Assembly: GCF_009763805.1 (NCBI RefSeq)
Contig: NZ_CP046804.1
Span: 2,728,001-2,792,000, forward strand
Source of the DNA: Vibrio cidicii
Lineage (GTDB): Bacteria; Pseudomonadota; Gammaproteobacteria; Enterobacterales; Vibrionaceae
Length of the DNA: 64,000 nt
Direction of reading: 5' to 3'
This document shows positions 9,362 to 20,429 of this stretch, piece by piece. The notes beneath the pieces are model-generated. The model was not told the origin of the DNA and did no database searches. It saw nothing but the letters and a program-made list of their open reading frames with translations. The first letter of the stretch is position 1, and each line of letters begins with the position of its first letter. The position numbers and the translations under genes are program-made.

Positions 9362-9883
9362 TCAGTGCATAGGCGTCTCTTGGCGCACCGCTTGAGTATG
9401 ATTCAGCACCCGCAGCACGCCACTAAACTTATGCAATTTGCGCTCAAGCTTCTCTCTTCGTTTCAACTGTTTGGCCTTCTTCTTGGCTAACTTAGCCAGC
9501 TTCTTGTGATACTTACGCTGCTTTTTTAGCGCTTTCTTGGCTTTTTTCAGTTGCTTCTTATTGAGCGAGAGCAAGCTTATGGCAAAGTCGTTTAACGGCG
9601 CGCTCACCAAGTTTGCCTCTGCACTTTCCATCGGCAAGCTTGGTTTAACCACAATCGGCGCGGGTGGGCTAACTATATGCTCGTTTTTCGCTTCGCTTTG
9701 CGCCGCATTCTGGCGCAACGCTTTTAACGATGGAATCGCTTGCGGCTTACACAGTGAACCTTTCGCTGCCGACGAACGAGCGCAGGCCCGGCAAAGATAT
9801 TTGGGCGCGGCGACCAATTGGTGAATTTCCCCCAGCTGATCCGCGATCTCTTTGCGGTTCATCTTACAAAAGCGTTTTGCCAT
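9362..9883 (-). CDS. Uncharacterised Lys-rich protein with N-terminal Cys motif
   Basis: I do not recognise a characterised family. The protein is 173 aa. The N-terminus (MAKRFCKMNRKEIADQLGEI) is followed by YLCRACARSSAAKGSLCKP, a CxxC plus a later Cys that could bind zinc. The middle is Pro/Ala-rich. Residues about 115-155 are extremely lysine-rich and helical (KKQLKKAKKALKKQRKYHKK), which suggests nucleic-acid or ribosome contact. The ATG at 9883 was chosen because GGAG lies eight bases upstream. The gene stands alone, convergent with the DMT gene. Confidence 0.7.
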   Translation of the reverse strand: MAKRFCKMNRKEIADQLGEIHQLVAAPKYLCRACARSSAAKGSLCKPQAIPSLKALRQNAAQSEAKNEHIVSPPAPIVVKPSLPMESAEANLVSAPLNDFAISLLSLNKKQLKKAKKALKKQRKYHKKLAKLAKKKAKQLKRREKLERKLHKFSGVLRVLNHTQAVRQETPMH

Positions 9884-10022
9884 GCTACTACTCCAGCGTG
9901 CGCGATGTGTATCCATCGTTGATATTTTTAATAATAATAATTCTTACTAAGATATACAGCGCAGCGGAATATTTAGCAAGCAAGTTATCACCGCAAAACG
10001 CGCTCCTTTACTTGCCGAGGAG

Positions 10023-10802
10023 CTAACTCATTGATGCATTAACATAGACGTCAAAACGATTCTTTTTGGTTTCGATCGCCATCGCCGGTTTTTGCCCATC
10101 GAGCCACTCAGCATAGTCAGGGCGTTTGACCACGACCCGTTTGCTCGCCAAGGCCAAAGCGGGCGCCAGTAAGGCATCGGCGTCGCTATCAGCGCCCACC
10201 AAAGATTGAAACACGCGCATCTCTTTTTTCACTAGCGCACTTTTTTTCTTATTCTCTGGATGCGGGTACATAGGATCGAGATAGACCACGTCCGGACGGA
10301 CAAAATTCGGGTCGCTAACCAGTTGCGTTAATGCATCGTGGCTGGAAGCGTGCAGCAGCGACATACGCTCACTGACCCACGAGCCAATTTCCACATCCTG
10401 CTTGGCGCGTTGCAAACCATCTTCCAGCAGCGCCGCCACCACCGGATTACGCTCGACCATCTGCACTTTGCAACCGAGCGAAGCGAGCACAAAAGCGTCT
10501 CGGCCAAGGCCCGCGGTACCATCGAGCACACTCGGTGTGACCCCTTTATTAAGCCCTGCGGCTTTGGCGATCGCCTGCCCTTTTCCACCGCCAAATTTGC
10601 GCCGATGGCCGACCGCACCGCCCACCAAATCGACATAAATCGCGCCCAGTTTCGGTTCGTCCAGTTTACGCAATTCCAGCCGCTGCGGTGTCAGCACCAG
10701 AGCCATCACGCTCTGCTCATCCTGCACCAGTTGCCAACGAGCGGCGATGGCGTCCAATTGCGCTTGCATCGTCACGTCTTCACAAATCAGCTGTAATTGC
10801 AC
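10023..10802 (-). CDS. rsmJ: 16S rRNA (guanine1516-N2)-methyltransferase RsmJ
   Basis: SAM-dependent methyltransferase of 259 aa that modifies G1516 of 16S rRNA. Family signatures are clear: [38 protein letters not shown], the SAM-binding [17 protein letters not shown], and [24 protein letters not shown] start at 10802 is preferred: it gives the N-terminus VQLQLICED expected for Vibrio RsmJ and has GGGAG eight bases before it. A longer frame reaching 10886 has no family support. It lies downstream of the large GGDEF-EAL gene on the same strand. Confidence 0.92.
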   Translation of the reverse strand: MQLQLICEDVTMQAQLDAIAARWQLVQDEQSVMALVLTPQRLELRKLDEPKLGAIYVDLVGGAVGHRRKFGGGKGQAIAKAAGLNKGVTPSVLDGTAGLGRDAFVLASLGCKVQMVERNPVVAALLEDGLQRAKQDVEIGSWVSERMSLLHASSHDALTQLVSDPNFVRPDVVYLDPMYPHPENKKKSALVKKEMRVFQSLVGADSDADALLAPALALASKRVVVKRPDYAEWLDGQKPAMAIETKKNRFDVYVNASMS

Positions 10803-10894
10803 TGAAAGCTCCCAGAAAAGTAAGAAAATAATCGCCGCGAGTGTAGCGTAACGCTCACGGAAACCCCAGAGATTGTTGGCTGGCAACGCGCCGT

Positions 10895-13800
10895 TTAACG
10901 CTCAAGCTCGGCCAGCAATTCCTCGATCAATTCGCCCAGCGGTTTCGGCTTGCCGATCACGTAACCTTGGGCATAGTCGACCCCGAGTTCCAGCAACCTG
11001 TCTATGATCTCTGGATTTTCGACAAACTCTGCCACCGTCTGCTTTTTCATCTGCTGGGCCAGCTCGTTAATCGCGCGCACCATAATAAGGTCCGTCTCGT
11101 TTTCATGCATATCGCGCACGAACATGCCGTCGATTTTGACAATATCCAGCGGCAGTTGGCGCAAGTAACCAAACGAAGAGAGGCCCGAGCCAAAGTCATC
11201 CAGCGCGATCAGACAACCCAAAGCTTTGAGCTGGGCAAAAAACTCCATCGCCAGCGCGACGTTTTTCATCGCAGCGGTTTCAGTGATTTCTAAGCACAAG
11301 CTTTCGCAAGGAATCACACTGTGCGCCAGACGATCGAGCAAGAATTGAATGAACTCCGGATTCCCCATCGAATGGCCGGAGAGGTTAATCGAGCAGCGCC
11401 CCAGACGCGCGACCACCTCTGGCCGCGCTTCCAGCCAATCAAGGGTTTGATTGACCACTTGCTCGTCGATCAGATGGGCGATGTTGTAGCGCTCCGACGC
11501 TGGCATAAAAATAACGGGCGAAAGATAACGATTATCACTGTCACGAATGCGCACCAAGATCTCAAAGTGCATTTTTTTACACTCTCGGCTGAGCGGCAAA
11601 ATGCGCTGGGCGAACAGCTCCAGACGATCGTTGGCCAGCGCATCGTGCACGAGATTGACGCTCTCCATCTCCTGTTGGCGGCGCCGCAACTCTTCACTAT
11701 CGAGGCTAAACAGTTGATAGCGGTTGCGCCCAAGCTCTTTGGCGGCGTGGCAGGCGGTGTCGGCTTGTGCGTGGACCATTTGCGGCGAATCGGCGGTGTG
11801 GTCGATCATGCGAATGCCAATCGAGCAGGTGAGGTTGAGCCGTACCGTCTCCCAGACAAACGGCTCGGCCCCTAAGGTGGCGAGAATCGATTTGGCAACA
11901 CCAATCGCGGTATGCTCATTGCTGTCTTTGAGCAGCACGGCAAATTCGTCGCCGCCAAGACGCGCCAACACGGCGTTGTGAGGCAACACCTCTTCCAGCA
12001 TGCTAGCGCAATATTGGATTGCGGCATCTCCCGCATCGTGGCCGGCGGTGTCATTGAGCACCTTGAGCTGGTCCATGTCGATGTACAACATGGCGTGTAC
12101 ACGGCGATGGCTTTCGACTTCGCCCAGCGAGCGCTTGAGTTCGATTTCAAACTGGTTGCGATTGTAAGTGTCGGTCAACAAATCGTATTTGGCCTGATAC
12201 TCCAACTGCGTTGCCAACTGTTTGTTGTGCGAAATGTCTTCGCCAACAATCAACACCTGCCCTGATTCGGTTAACGGGCGAATATTTTCCCGCACCCAGA
12301 CCGCGTCACCATTGGTATGGCGATACTCAATTTCACGCCGCCACACCCCTTTCATATCCGGATCGGGCTGTAATAGTACTTGGCGCGGGTTCATCGCCTT
12401 ACTGTCGCAATAGAACTCGTGCAGATGATGGCCGAGCATCGACATTTGTGGATACCCCAACAACTGCTGGGCAAAACGATTGACCTGCTGGATGCGATTG
12501 TTGGCATCAAGCGTCACCATCATCACCGGTTGCTGCTCGTAGTAATTACGCAGATTCGATTCGCGCTTGTAGAGTTTATCTTCCATCACTTTACGCGAGG
12601 TGATATCGCGCGCCTCAAACAGATAGCGCGGCGCTTTTTTGGCTTGAGAAGAGAAAGGCTTGAGCGACACTTCCAGCACTATCGAACCTTGTTCGGCGCT
12701 CCAGATCTCCGCTTCAAAGGTACTCACCATCGACTCCGAAGAGGCAAAATAGCTCGCTAAACGAGCGCCCGATTCGTCTTCCCAATGCTTGTGCTGCCAT
12801 AAAGGTCTCTCAAGTGGCATGCCCGGATAAAACAGCAGTGTTTGCAGTTGGCTGTTGCTTGAAATCAGGCAACCGTGCTGATCCAAAATGCCGATGTACT
12901 GCAAGCTTTGGTCGAAAATCGATTCGAGGATCAGTTGGCTCTCTCTGGCGAGGCTTTCACTGCGGCGCAAACGGCGTAGATAGGAAACTTGCAACAAAAT
13001 CACGCCCAGCAGCAGCACAAAGGCGATACCAACCATGCGGAGCTCGCGGCTATAGCGCTCGAAAAACGGCTCCGGTTTATTGAAAAACACCGAGGCAGAT
13101 TCTCCTTCCACACCGAGCCCCCAGCGTGCGACCGCTTGATAATCGAGACGAATATCTGGCTCTCCCACCCGCACTTTGGGCAGTGGCGCGCTTGGGTTAG
13201 CCAGCACGTTGAGTAACACTTCTCCGCTTTCAAAGCCTTGCTTGTAGCCACTCTGGATAACTCCACCCACCGCGCCATGGCCCACACCGACATCGTGCAC
13301 CAGATAAATTGGCGAACGGCTCATTTGGTTGAGTTTTTTCCAATCGTCACTGCTGGTCAAATGGCCGCTGATATCGCGATAGTAAGCCCAAAACAGCACC
13401 GCATCACTCATGTCCATCCAAGCCGTCTGCTGTGCCAGATCCAGCATGTTATCCGGTACCAAGTGCATCACTTTGTGCTGATAGCGCGGATGCTCGGTGA
13501 GAAAACGGTCGATCTGCACACGCAACGCTTTCCCGCTGATGGAGTGATCCGTCACCACATAGATCTGTTTGACTTGCGGCTGCAAACGCTCAATCAGCGC
13601 GATGTTGGCGAGTATGTCGGTGTCTTCGGTAAGACCCGTGGCTTTTAAACCTGCATGCAAACTTGGCTGGTAATCATTAATTCCGCCAAAGATCACTGGT
13701 GTATCACCAAGCTGCTCGGCAAGGCGCTGCATCAACGCCAACGCGATATTATCGCTGACCACAATCGCGTCGAAATGCTCCTGTTCCAGCTTGGTTTTGT

Positions 13801-14029
13801 AGAGGGAATAGAGCTGATTGAGAAAACGGGCGCTTTGATTGCGTTTGCTGTCTAAGTAGAGCACGCGCATCGAGATATCACGCTGCTCTAGCTGCTGCGC
13901 CAATCCTCGCTGAAACGAGTCAGTCCAGTAAAAGCCTTGATGGTAGGAGTGGACCACCAGCACTTTTTTCTCTTCAGCCGTTGCAAAAGCGCTGCAGCAC
14001 AGCAGCAGTAAACAGACACAAAAACGCAC
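10895..14029 (-). CDS. Membrane GGDEF-EAL protein with periplasmic ABC-type binding domain
   Basis: Large cyclic-di-GMP signalling protein of 1044 aa. Order: signal peptide (1-18), periplasmic substrate-binding-like domain (about 20-310), one membrane helix (about 331-350), two PAS-like domains (about 365-475 and 490-600), GGDEF (LARLGGDEF at about 690-697), and EAL. The EAL motif itself reads EIL (FEILVRI), but [24 protein letters not shown] and AEFVEN keep the metal- and substrate-binding residues, so phosphodiesterase activity is possible. The GGDEF signature is intact, but no RxxD I-site is visible. The layout suggests that an external ligand controls turnover. It is divergent from asnC. 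Confidence 0.88.
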   Translation of the reverse strand: MRFCVCLLLLCCSAFATAEEKKVLVVHSYHQGFYWTDSFQRGLAQQLEQRDISMRVLYLDSKRNQSARFLNQLYSLYKTKLEQEHFDAIVVSDNIALALMQRLAEQLGDTPVIFGGINDYQPSLHAGLKATGLTEDTDILANIALIERLQPQVKQIYVVTDHSISGKALRVQIDRFLTEHPRYQHKVMHLVPDNMLDLAQQTAWMDMSDAVLFWAYYRDISGHLTSSDDWKKLNQMSRSPIYLVHDVGVGHGAVGGVIQSGYKQGFESGEVLLNVLANPSAPLPKVRVGEPDIRLDYQAVARWGLGVEGESASVFFNKPEPFFERYSRELRMVGIAFVLLLGVILLQVSYLRRLRRSESLARESQLILESIFDQSLQYIGILDQHGCLISSNSQLQTLLFYPGMPLERPLWQHKHWEDESGARLASYFASSESMVSTFEAEIWSAEQGSIVLEVSLKPFSSQAKKAPRYLFEARDITSRKVMEDKLYKRESNLRNYYEQQPVMMVTLDANNRIQQVNRFAQQLLGYPQMSMLGHHLHEFYCDSKAMNPRQVLLQPDPDMKGVWRREIEYRHTNGDAVWVRENIRPLTESGQVLIVGEDISHNKQLATQLEYQAKYDLLTDTYNRNQFEIELKRSLGEVESHRRVHAMLYIDMDQLKVLNDTAGHDAGDAAIQYCASMLEEVLPHNAVLARLGGDEFAVLLKDSNEHTAIGVAKSILATLGAEPFVWETVRLNLTCSIGIRMIDHTADSPQMVHAQADTACHAAKELGRNRYQLFSLDSEELRRRQQEMESVNLVHDALANDRLELFAQRILPLSRECKKMHFEILVRIRDSDNRYLSPVIFMPASERYNIAHLIDEQVVNQTLDWLEARPEVVARLGRCSINLSGHSMGNPEFIQFLLDRLAHSVIPCESLCLEITETAAMKNVALAMEFFAQLKALGCLIALDDFGSGLSSFGYLRQLPLDIVKIDGMFVRDMHENETDLIMVRAINELAQQMKKQTVAEFVENPEIIDRLLELGVDYAQGYVIGKPKPLGELIEELLAELER

Positions 14030-14138
14030 GCATTCACCTTGTTAATACTGAGACGGTTCAGGTGCAAAGCGCGATTGTGCAAGCTGAGCGACCCTTGTTA
14101 GTATTATACCCTCACGGCGGTTAAAAAAGGGACAAAGA

Positions 14139-14603
14139 ATGCAGACAACCAACGCCAAACTGGATGAACTCGACCGAGCGATTTTAAAAACGCTGATGGC
14201 GGATGCGAAAACCCCCTACGCCGAGATGGCAAAGCAATTTAATGTCAGCCCAGCCACGATTCACGTGCGCATCGAAAAGATGAAAGCCGCCGAGGTGATT
14301 GAAGGGACAGAAGTGATCGTCAATACCAAGAAACTTGGCTATGACGTGTGCTGTTTTATCGGCATTAATCTCAATGCGGCGCGCGATTATCACTCGGCGC
14401 TGCAAAAGCTCAACGCCCTTGACGAGGTGGTGGAGGCTTACTACACCACCGGCGCGTACAACATTTTCGTCAAACTGATGTGCAAATCGATTGAAGAGCT
14501 GCAATATGTACTGATCGACAAACTGCAAGCGATAGACGAAGTGCAGTCCACCGAAACCCTCATCTCACTGCAAAATCCGATCAATCGCAACGTCAACCCT
14601 TAA
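14139..14603 (+). CDS. asnC: Lrp-family transcriptional regulator AsnC
   Basis: DNA-binding regulator of 154 aa with an N-terminal helix-turn-helix (AEMAKQFNVSPATIHVRIEKMK) and a C-terminal RAM ligand-binding domain. The close match to enterobacterial AsnC runs through LGYDVCCFIGI, DEVVEAYYTTGAYNIFVK and the ending VQSTETLISLQNPI. In E. coli AsnC activates asnA in response to asparagine; asnA is not in this window. ATG at 14139 is preceded by AAGGGACAAAG. The gene is divergent from the GGDEF-EAL gene over about 110 bases. Confidence 0.92.
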   Translation: MQTTNAKLDELDRAILKTLMADAKTPYAEMAKQFNVSPATIHVRIEKMKAAEVIEGTEVIVNTKKLGYDVCCFIGINLNAARDYHSALQKLNALDEVVEAYYTTGAYNIFVKLMCKSIEELQYVLIDKLQAIDEVQSTETLISLQNPINRNVNP

Positions 14604-14617
14604 CGCTGCCGTTCAGC

Positions 14618-14649
14618 AAAAAACAAGGCCAGCACTGTGGCTGGCCTTG
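14618..14649 (-). terminator. Rho-independent terminator for prlC
   Basis: Stem CAAGGCCAGC/GCTGGCCTTG with a six-base loop and a T-run on the minus strand. It sits between the convergent ends of asnC and prlC and could serve both. Confidence 0.85.
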
Positions 14650-14674
14650 TATCAACTATTCGCGCTTTATTGAT

Positions 14675-16719
14675 TTACGCGGCAATACCGCAATGACGCA
14701 GCAAAGCATCAATTTGTGGTTCACGACCACGGAAGCGTTTAAACAACTCCATCGGCTCTTCGCTGCCGCCCATCTCAAGAATGTTGTGCAGGAAGCTTTG
14801 CCCCGTTTCAGAGTTGAAAATGCCTTCTTCTTCAAAACGTGAGAAACGCATCGGAAGAGAGCACTTCAGCCCACAGATAGCTGTAGTAACCCGCGCTGTA
14901 ACCACCGGCGAAAATATGACCGAAGCTGTGGGAGAAGCGAGCCCACTCCACCGCTGGCAGCACCGCCACCTTCTGTTTCACTTGCGCCAGCGTGTCCAGT
15001 ACTCGCGGGCCGACTTCCGGATCGAACTCAGTGTGCAGGGTGAAATCGAACAAACCAAACTCAAGCTGGCGCAAAATCCCCATCGCCGACTGGAAGTTCT
15101 TCGCCGCCAACATTTTCTCTAGCATCGCTTTAGGCAGCGGTTCGCCCGTTTCATAGTGGCCTGAGATAAACGCCAGCGCTTCTTCTTCCCAGCACCAGTT
15201 TTCGAGGAACTGGCTTGGCAGCTCAACCGCATCCCAAGGCACACCATTAATGCCAGAAACCGCGCCGGTACTTACTTGGGTCAACATGTGATGGATGCCG
15301 TGACCGAATTCGTGGAACAGCGTGACCACTTCATCGTGAGTAAACAGCGCGGGTTTGTCGCCGATCGGACGGTTGAAGTTACACGTCAGATACGCCACCG
15401 GCGTTTGCAGCTCGCCTTGCGCGTTAATACGGCGTACTCGACATTCATCCATCCACGCGCCGCCACGTTTGTGTTCACGCGCGTAGAGATCAAGGTAGAA
15501 ACTGCCGCGCAACGTACCTTGCGCATCGAAAATATCGAAAAAACGCACCGATTCGTGCCAAACATCGACGCCCTGACGCTCTTGCACACTCATGCCAAAC
15601 ACGCGCTTGAGCACTTCAAACAGGCCACTGACGGCTTTGGACTCAGGGAAATAAGGGCGCAGCTCTTCATCAGAAATTTGGAACAGATGCTGCTTTTGCT
15701 TTTCGCTGTAGTAAGCGATGTCCCACACGTTGAGCTCGGACACCCCAAACTCTTGCTCAGCAAACTGACGCAGTTCTTCGACTTCGCGCTCACCTTGCGG
15801 CTTAGCTTTGGTGGCCAAATCATTCAAAAAGCCAAGCACTTGCGCTGGGCTCTCGGCCATTTTGGTCGCGAGCGATTTTTCGCTGTAAGTGTTAAAACCC
15901 AGCATACGGGCAATTTCATAGCGCAGTTTTAACTGCTCATTGATGATTTCCGTGTTGTCCCACTTACCCGCGTTTCGGGCCGCGATCAGAGGCACGCGTC
16001 ACATACGCTTCGTAAACTTCACGGCGCAGCGCTTGGTTGTCACAGTAAGTCATCACTGGCAGATACGACGGTACGTCGAGTGTCAGCAGATAGCCATCCA
16101 ACTCTTTGGCTTCTGCCGCCGCTTTGGCTGCCGCCAACGCGGATTCAGGCATGCCTGCCAGCTCTTTTTCATCCGTGATGTGCTTGGTCCAGCCCATGGT
16201 GGCATCAAGGGTGTTATTGGAGAATTTCGAGCTCAGCTCCGACATGCGTTTGCTGATCTCGCCGTAGCGATGCTGCTCGTCCGCAGGCAAGCCGATGCCC
16301 GACAACTCAAAATCACGCAGTGAATCGGTGATGGTTTTCTTCTGCGCTTGCGTCAGTTTTTGATACTCATCGCTGGCTTTGATGGTTTTGTAAGCTTCAA
16401 ACAGGCCTTTGTGCTGACCGACCCAAGTGCCGTACTCAGACAACATCGGCAAGCAGCTTTCATAGGCATCACGCAGCTCATCGCTGTTCACCACCGAGTT
16501 CATATGACTGACGGGTGACCAAATACGGCTCAGGCGATCATCCACTTCCTCAATCGGCGCAATCACGCTTTCCCAGCACGGGTTGCTGTTGTCCGCCAGC
16601 ACTTGGTCAATCTTGGCGCGGCAATCGGCAATCGCCTGCTCGACCGCAGGTTTCACATGTTCAGGTTTGATTTGAGAAAACGGAGGCAGATCGGTAAATG
16701 TAAGCAGTGGATTCGACAT
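14675..16719 (-). CDS. prlC: Oligopeptidase A, two frameshifts
   Basis: Cytoplasmic M3-family zinc metallopeptidase that degrades oligopeptides, including cleaved signal peptides. The zinc motif HEFGHGIHH is in the middle fragment. Three fragments in different frames make one 680-aa protein, the usual PrlC length, when one base is removed at 15973-15975 (GCGTTTCGG, expected GCGTTCGG, restoring RGPNAGKWDN) and one at 14844-14846 (minus-strand GCGTTTCTC, expected GCGTTCTC, restoring SSDAFSRFEEEG). The start ATG at 16719 follows AAGGAATTTAT and gives MSNPLLTFTDLPPF. Both breaks have the same GTTC context as the others in this window and look artefactual. Confidence 0.93.
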
Positions 16720-16989
16720 ATAAATTCCTTTTGTTTGGCTCATAGGCGTGATTTGGGCAGCTGCGCTTCCAACGGGCTGCGCGCTTCCATCGGCTGTTTT
16801 TCAGCCAACGGCGGTAATACGTACTGCATTATGACACTACATATGAGCAACAGGTTCAAATTTCAATACTGTGGAGCAATTTTGTCCAAGCTTAGGCTGA
16901 GAGATCCATCAACATCCGCATCACTTGCGTATATAATCACCCTATTCATCCCAGACCACACTCTGCCAAGAGTGTTACGAGAGTGTATT

Positions 16990-17829
16990 TTGCTGAGTTA
17001 CCGCCACAGTTTTCACGCTGGCAATCACGCCGACGTGGTAAAGCATATTGTTCAGAGTTTGATTCTGGACGCCTTAAAACAAAAAGACAAACCCTTCGTC
17101 TATCACGACACCCATTCCGGCGTGGGTCGCTACGATCTGACGCATGAATGGTCGGAAAAGACAGGCGAATACAAACAAGGCATCGCACGAATTTGGGAGC
17201 AAAATAATCTTCCTGAAGATCTCAAAAGCTACCTCGATGCCATCAAGGCACTGAATAACGGCGACAACTTACGTTACTATCCTGGTTCGCCACGCGTGGC
17301 GCGTGCTCAGTTGCGCTCGCAAGATCGCATGGTTCTGACGGAGCTCCATCCAAGCGATTACCCGCTCTTGGAACAAGAGTTTCACCGTGATCACCAAGTG
17401 AGTATCTACAAAGAAGATGGCTTTTCACGCCTTAAAGCCAGCCTGCCGCCACAAGAGCGCCGCGGTTTGGTGCTGATTGATCCGCCTTACGAGTTAGCCA
17501 AAGAGTACCGTGATGTGGTGCAAGCGATTTACCAAAGCCACAAACGTTGGGCAACGGGCATCTACGCAATTTGGTATCCGGTGGTCAATCGCTGCGACAT
17601 CGATGACATGCTGGAAGGGCTTGAAGGGCTCGGCATTCGCAAAATCTTACAAATTGAGCTCGGCGTGTCACCCGACACCAACGAGCGCGGCATGACAGCA
17701 TCCGGCATGATCGTGATAAACCCACCGTGGAAGCTGGAAAGCCAGATGCAAGAGATTCTGCCGTTTCTGCAACAAGCGATCGCGCCAGCGACAGGCCACT
17801 GGAAAGTCGAGTGGGTGGTGCCGGAATAA
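16990..17829 (+). CDS. rlmJ: 23S rRNA (adenine2030-N6)-methyltransferase RlmJ
   Basis: SAM-dependent methyltransferase of 279 aa that methylates A2030 of 23S rRNA. The family N-terminus LSYRHSFHAGNHADVVKH is preceded directly by a TTG codon at 16990, which I take as the start; the open frame extends far upstream without homology. DTHSGVGRYDL and the catalytic motif LIDPPYE are present. Only a weak purine-rich site precedes the TTG, so translation may be modest. It is divergent from prlC. Confidence 0.9.
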   Translation: MLSYRHSFHAGNHADVVKHIVQSLILDALKQKDKPFVYHDTHSGVGRYDLTHEWSEKTGEYKQGIARIWEQNNLPEDLKSYLDAIKALNNGDNLRYYPGSPRVARAQLRSQDRMVLTELHPSDYPLLEQEFHRDHQVSIYKEDGFSRLKASLPPQERRGLVLIDPPYELAKEYRDVVQAIYQSHKRWATGIYAIWYPVVNRCDIDDMLEGLEGLGIRKILQIELGVSPDTNERGMTASGMIVINPPWKLESQMQEILPFLQQAIAPATGHWKVEWVVPE

Positions 17830-17849
17830 CGGCTGAGCACTCCTCTCTC

Positions 17850-17882
17850 AGCGCAGCGCCTTAACCGCTGCGCTTTTTTTTC
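17850..17882 (+). terminator. Rho-independent terminator after rlmJ
   Basis: Stem AGCGCAGCG/CGCTGCGCT with a seven-base loop, followed by eight T. Confidence 0.9.
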
Positions 17883-18096
17883 ACCCAACATCGCCACTTA
17901 ATCTGCCTAATATTCCTTGAGCGCGAGCTTTTCTAACCCTCTCATCGCTATTTGTCATAAGCATCGTCACTTTTTCCCATTAAGCAAATTGCTAGACTCG
18001 TTTTATGATAGGGGAAAGCGGTGGCATTGACTTCACAACGCGCCACCCCAATCTATGTTGGGCACTCAAAAAATCAATAAGATCTTGGAGAAAGTA

Positions 18097-19453
18097 ATGG
18101 CAACGCATTTTGACTATATCTGTATCGGTGGTGGTAGTGGCGGTATCGCATCGGCCAACCGTGCAGCCATGTATGGCGCGAAAGTGGCGCTGATCGAAGC
18201 GAAAGACCTCGGCGGCACCTGTGTCAACGTCGGTTGTGTACCGAAAAAAGTGATGTGGCATGGCGCGCAAATCGCCGAAGCGATGAGCCTTTACGCTCCA
18301 GATTACGGCTTCGATGTGGACGTAAAAGGCTTCGACTGGAGCAAACTGGTGGAAAGCCGCCAAGCGTACATTGGTCGTATCCACCAATCTTACGATCGCG
18401 TGCTCGGCAACAACAAAGTCAACGTGATTAAAGGCTTCGCGAAATTCATCGATGCGAAAACCGTGGAAGTGAACGGTGAACACTACACCGCGGATCACAT
18501 CTTGATTGCCGTGGGCGGTCGCCCGACCATTCCAAACATTCCGGGTGCGGAATACGGCATCGATTCCAACGGCTTCTTCGACCTTGCTGAGCAGCCCAAA
18601 CGTGTTGCTGTGGTCGGCGCGGGTTACATCGCGGTAGAAATCGCTGGCGTACTCAATGCACTTGGCACCGAAACTCACCTGTTTCTGCCGTAAAGAATCG
18701 CCACTGCGCAGCTTCGACCCAATGATCATCGACACTTTAGTGGAAGTGATGGCGGCAGAAGGCCCAACACTGCACACCCATAGCGTGCCAAAAGAGGTGG
18801 TCAAAGAAGCCGATGGCAGCCTAACGCTGCACCTTGAAAACGGTGCCAGCCACAACGTTGATCAGCTTATCTGGGCAATTGGCCGTCACCCAGCGACTGA
18901 CGCCATCAACCTCAGCGCAACCGGCGTGGCAACCAACGAGCGCGGCTACATTAAAGTCGATGAGTTCCAAGCCACCAACATTGCTGGCATTTACTGCGTG
19001 GGCGACATTATGGAAGGCGGTATCGAGCTGACACCCGTTGCGGTGAAAGCGGGTCGTCAGCTTTCTGAGCGTCTGTTCAACAACAAGCCCAACGCGAAAA
19101 TGGATTACGATTTGGTGCCAACCGTGGTGTTCAGCCACCCACCAATCGGCACCATCGGCCTGACCGAACCAGAAGCAATCGCTAAATATGGCGAAGAGAA
19201 CGTAAAAGTGTACCAATCTGGCTTTACCGCAATGTACACCGCGGTGACGCAACACCGTCAGCCATGCAAGATGAAACTGGTATGCGCAGGCGAAGATGAG
19301 AAAGTGGTTGGCCTACACGGCATCGGTTTCGCGGTAGACGAAATGATCCAAGGCTTCGGCGTGGCGATGAAGATGGGCGCCACCAAAGCCGATTTCGACT
19401 CAGTTGTGGCTATCCACCCAACGGGCTCTGAAGAGTTCGTTACTATGCGCTAA
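18097..19453 (+). CDS. gorA: Glutathione-disulfide reductase, frameshifted
   Basis: NADPH- and FAD-dependent reductase that regenerates glutathione. Visible are the FAD fold ([16 protein letters not shown]), the redox pair in [13 protein letters not shown], the NADPH fold ([17 protein letters not shown]), and the C-terminal His-Glu catalytic region [12 protein letters not shown]. The first frame stops after ETHLFLP. Removing one T at 18682-18684 (TGTTTCTG, expected TGTTCTG) gives [18 protein letters not shown] and a 451-aa protein, the family length. The start ATG at 18097 follows GGAGAAAGTA. The long minus-strand frame across this gene is a shadow. Confidence 0.93.
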
Positions 19454-19470
19454 GGCGCCCCAAAAACATA

Positions 19471-19498
19471 ACCGCGGGCAAACTTACCTGCCCGCGGT
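19471..19498. terminator. Inverted repeat after gorA
   Basis: Perfect 10-bp stem ACCGCGGGCA/TGCCCGCGGT with an eight-base loop between the convergent gorA and solute-binding genes. No long T-run follows, so it may act as a bidirectional barrier. Confidence 0.6.
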
Positions 19499-19526
19499 CA
19501 TTTGCTTCCACCTCACAACCACAAGG

Positions 19527-20291
19527 TCATTCTTGCTGGATCGGTGCTTCTAAACCATAAGATTCATAGATACGAGTGACTTCTCCTGAGCGTCGCATCT
19601 CCAATAAAATCGCTTCTAATTGATCTATGTATTGATAATTCGCAGAGCGCTTAGGGACACTAAAAAACCGCCCATTCAGCGACACGTCTTTGTAGGCGAT
19701 TTTTCTCAACTCCGGATCGCTGTCAAACACCTCCAAACCATGCTGCTCTGAAGTGATAACCAGATCCAACCGACCCGCCTTGAGCATATTTATCAATTGA
19801 TCACCCTTGGTGACAAAGTTTGTGCGCAACTTATCCACGTTTTGATTAAATTGCGAACTGTAGAAACTGCCATTGAGCGCACCAATCACATACCCTTTAC
19901 TGACGATTTCATCAAAATCTTGCGCATCGATATCAGAGTCTTTACGAGTGAAGTAAAACACTTCTCTTTTTCCATAGCCCATCAAAAGAGGGTGTAAGTA
20001 CGCCTCACGCTCTTCATTCATCGAATGCAAAGGGATGATGTCAACACCACCTTGTGGAGCAACACCAATGGTTCTCGCCCAAGGCGCTTTGGTCCATTCG
20101 ATTTGATGACCCATTTTACCAATGGCTTGGGTGATCACGTCTCCACCCGGTCCTTTGCACTGACCCTCTTCGTAATAAAGAAAAGGGAGCCTGTCTCGAC
20201 AATGTCCTTGCCAAGTGACACTGGCCCACAGTGGTGTCGAAAAAAATAAACCTAACCACCCCAACAGCAATAATTTAACGGTTCGACTCAT
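19527..20291 (-). CDS. Family 3 periplasmic solute-binding protein
   Basis: Secreted protein of 254 aa with a signal peptide (residues 1-23, cleavage after LWA-SV) and a bacterial extracellular solute-binding family 3 fold. Features include PWARTIGVAPQGGVDIIP and GYVIGALNGSFY. No permease or ATPase genes adjoin it, so it may be an orphan binding protein or a receptor-type component rather than an importer subunit. The ATG at 20291 follows GGAGGAATTAGC. Ligand unknown. Confidence 0.8.
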   Translation of the reverse strand: MSRTVKLLLLGWLGLFFSTPLWASVTWQGHCRDRLPFLYYEEGQCKGPGGDVITQAIGKMGHQIEWTKAPWARTIGVAPQGGVDIIPLHSMNEEREAYLHPLLMGYGKREVFYFTRKDSDIDAQDFDEIVSKGYVIGALNGSFYSSQFNQNVDKLRTNFVTKGDQLINMLKAGRLDLVITSEQHGLEVFDSDPELRKIAYKDVSLNGRFFSVPKRSANYQYIDQLEAILLEMRRSGEVTRIYESYGLEAPIQQE

Positions 20292-20429
20292 GCTAATTCC
20301 TCCAGTTGGTCACAGGTAAACGCACGACAACACGTAAACAACCCCCTTTGGCGATGCAAAGCCATGCGTACTCAATTCACACAAACGCAGAATCCATCAC
20401 TGGGCTTGGTTTATGTGTTTGCTACTCCT

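Noticed and set aside
14832-16743. Programmed frameshifting in prlC and rep as the reason for split frames
   Set aside because: The same single-base GTTC change occurs in unrelated genes on both strands with no slippery heptamer or stimulatory structure, and homologues are not split.
17992-18855. 287-aa minus-strand frame opposite gorA
   Set aside because: It is the antisense of a conserved coding region, and its composition is that of a shadow frame.
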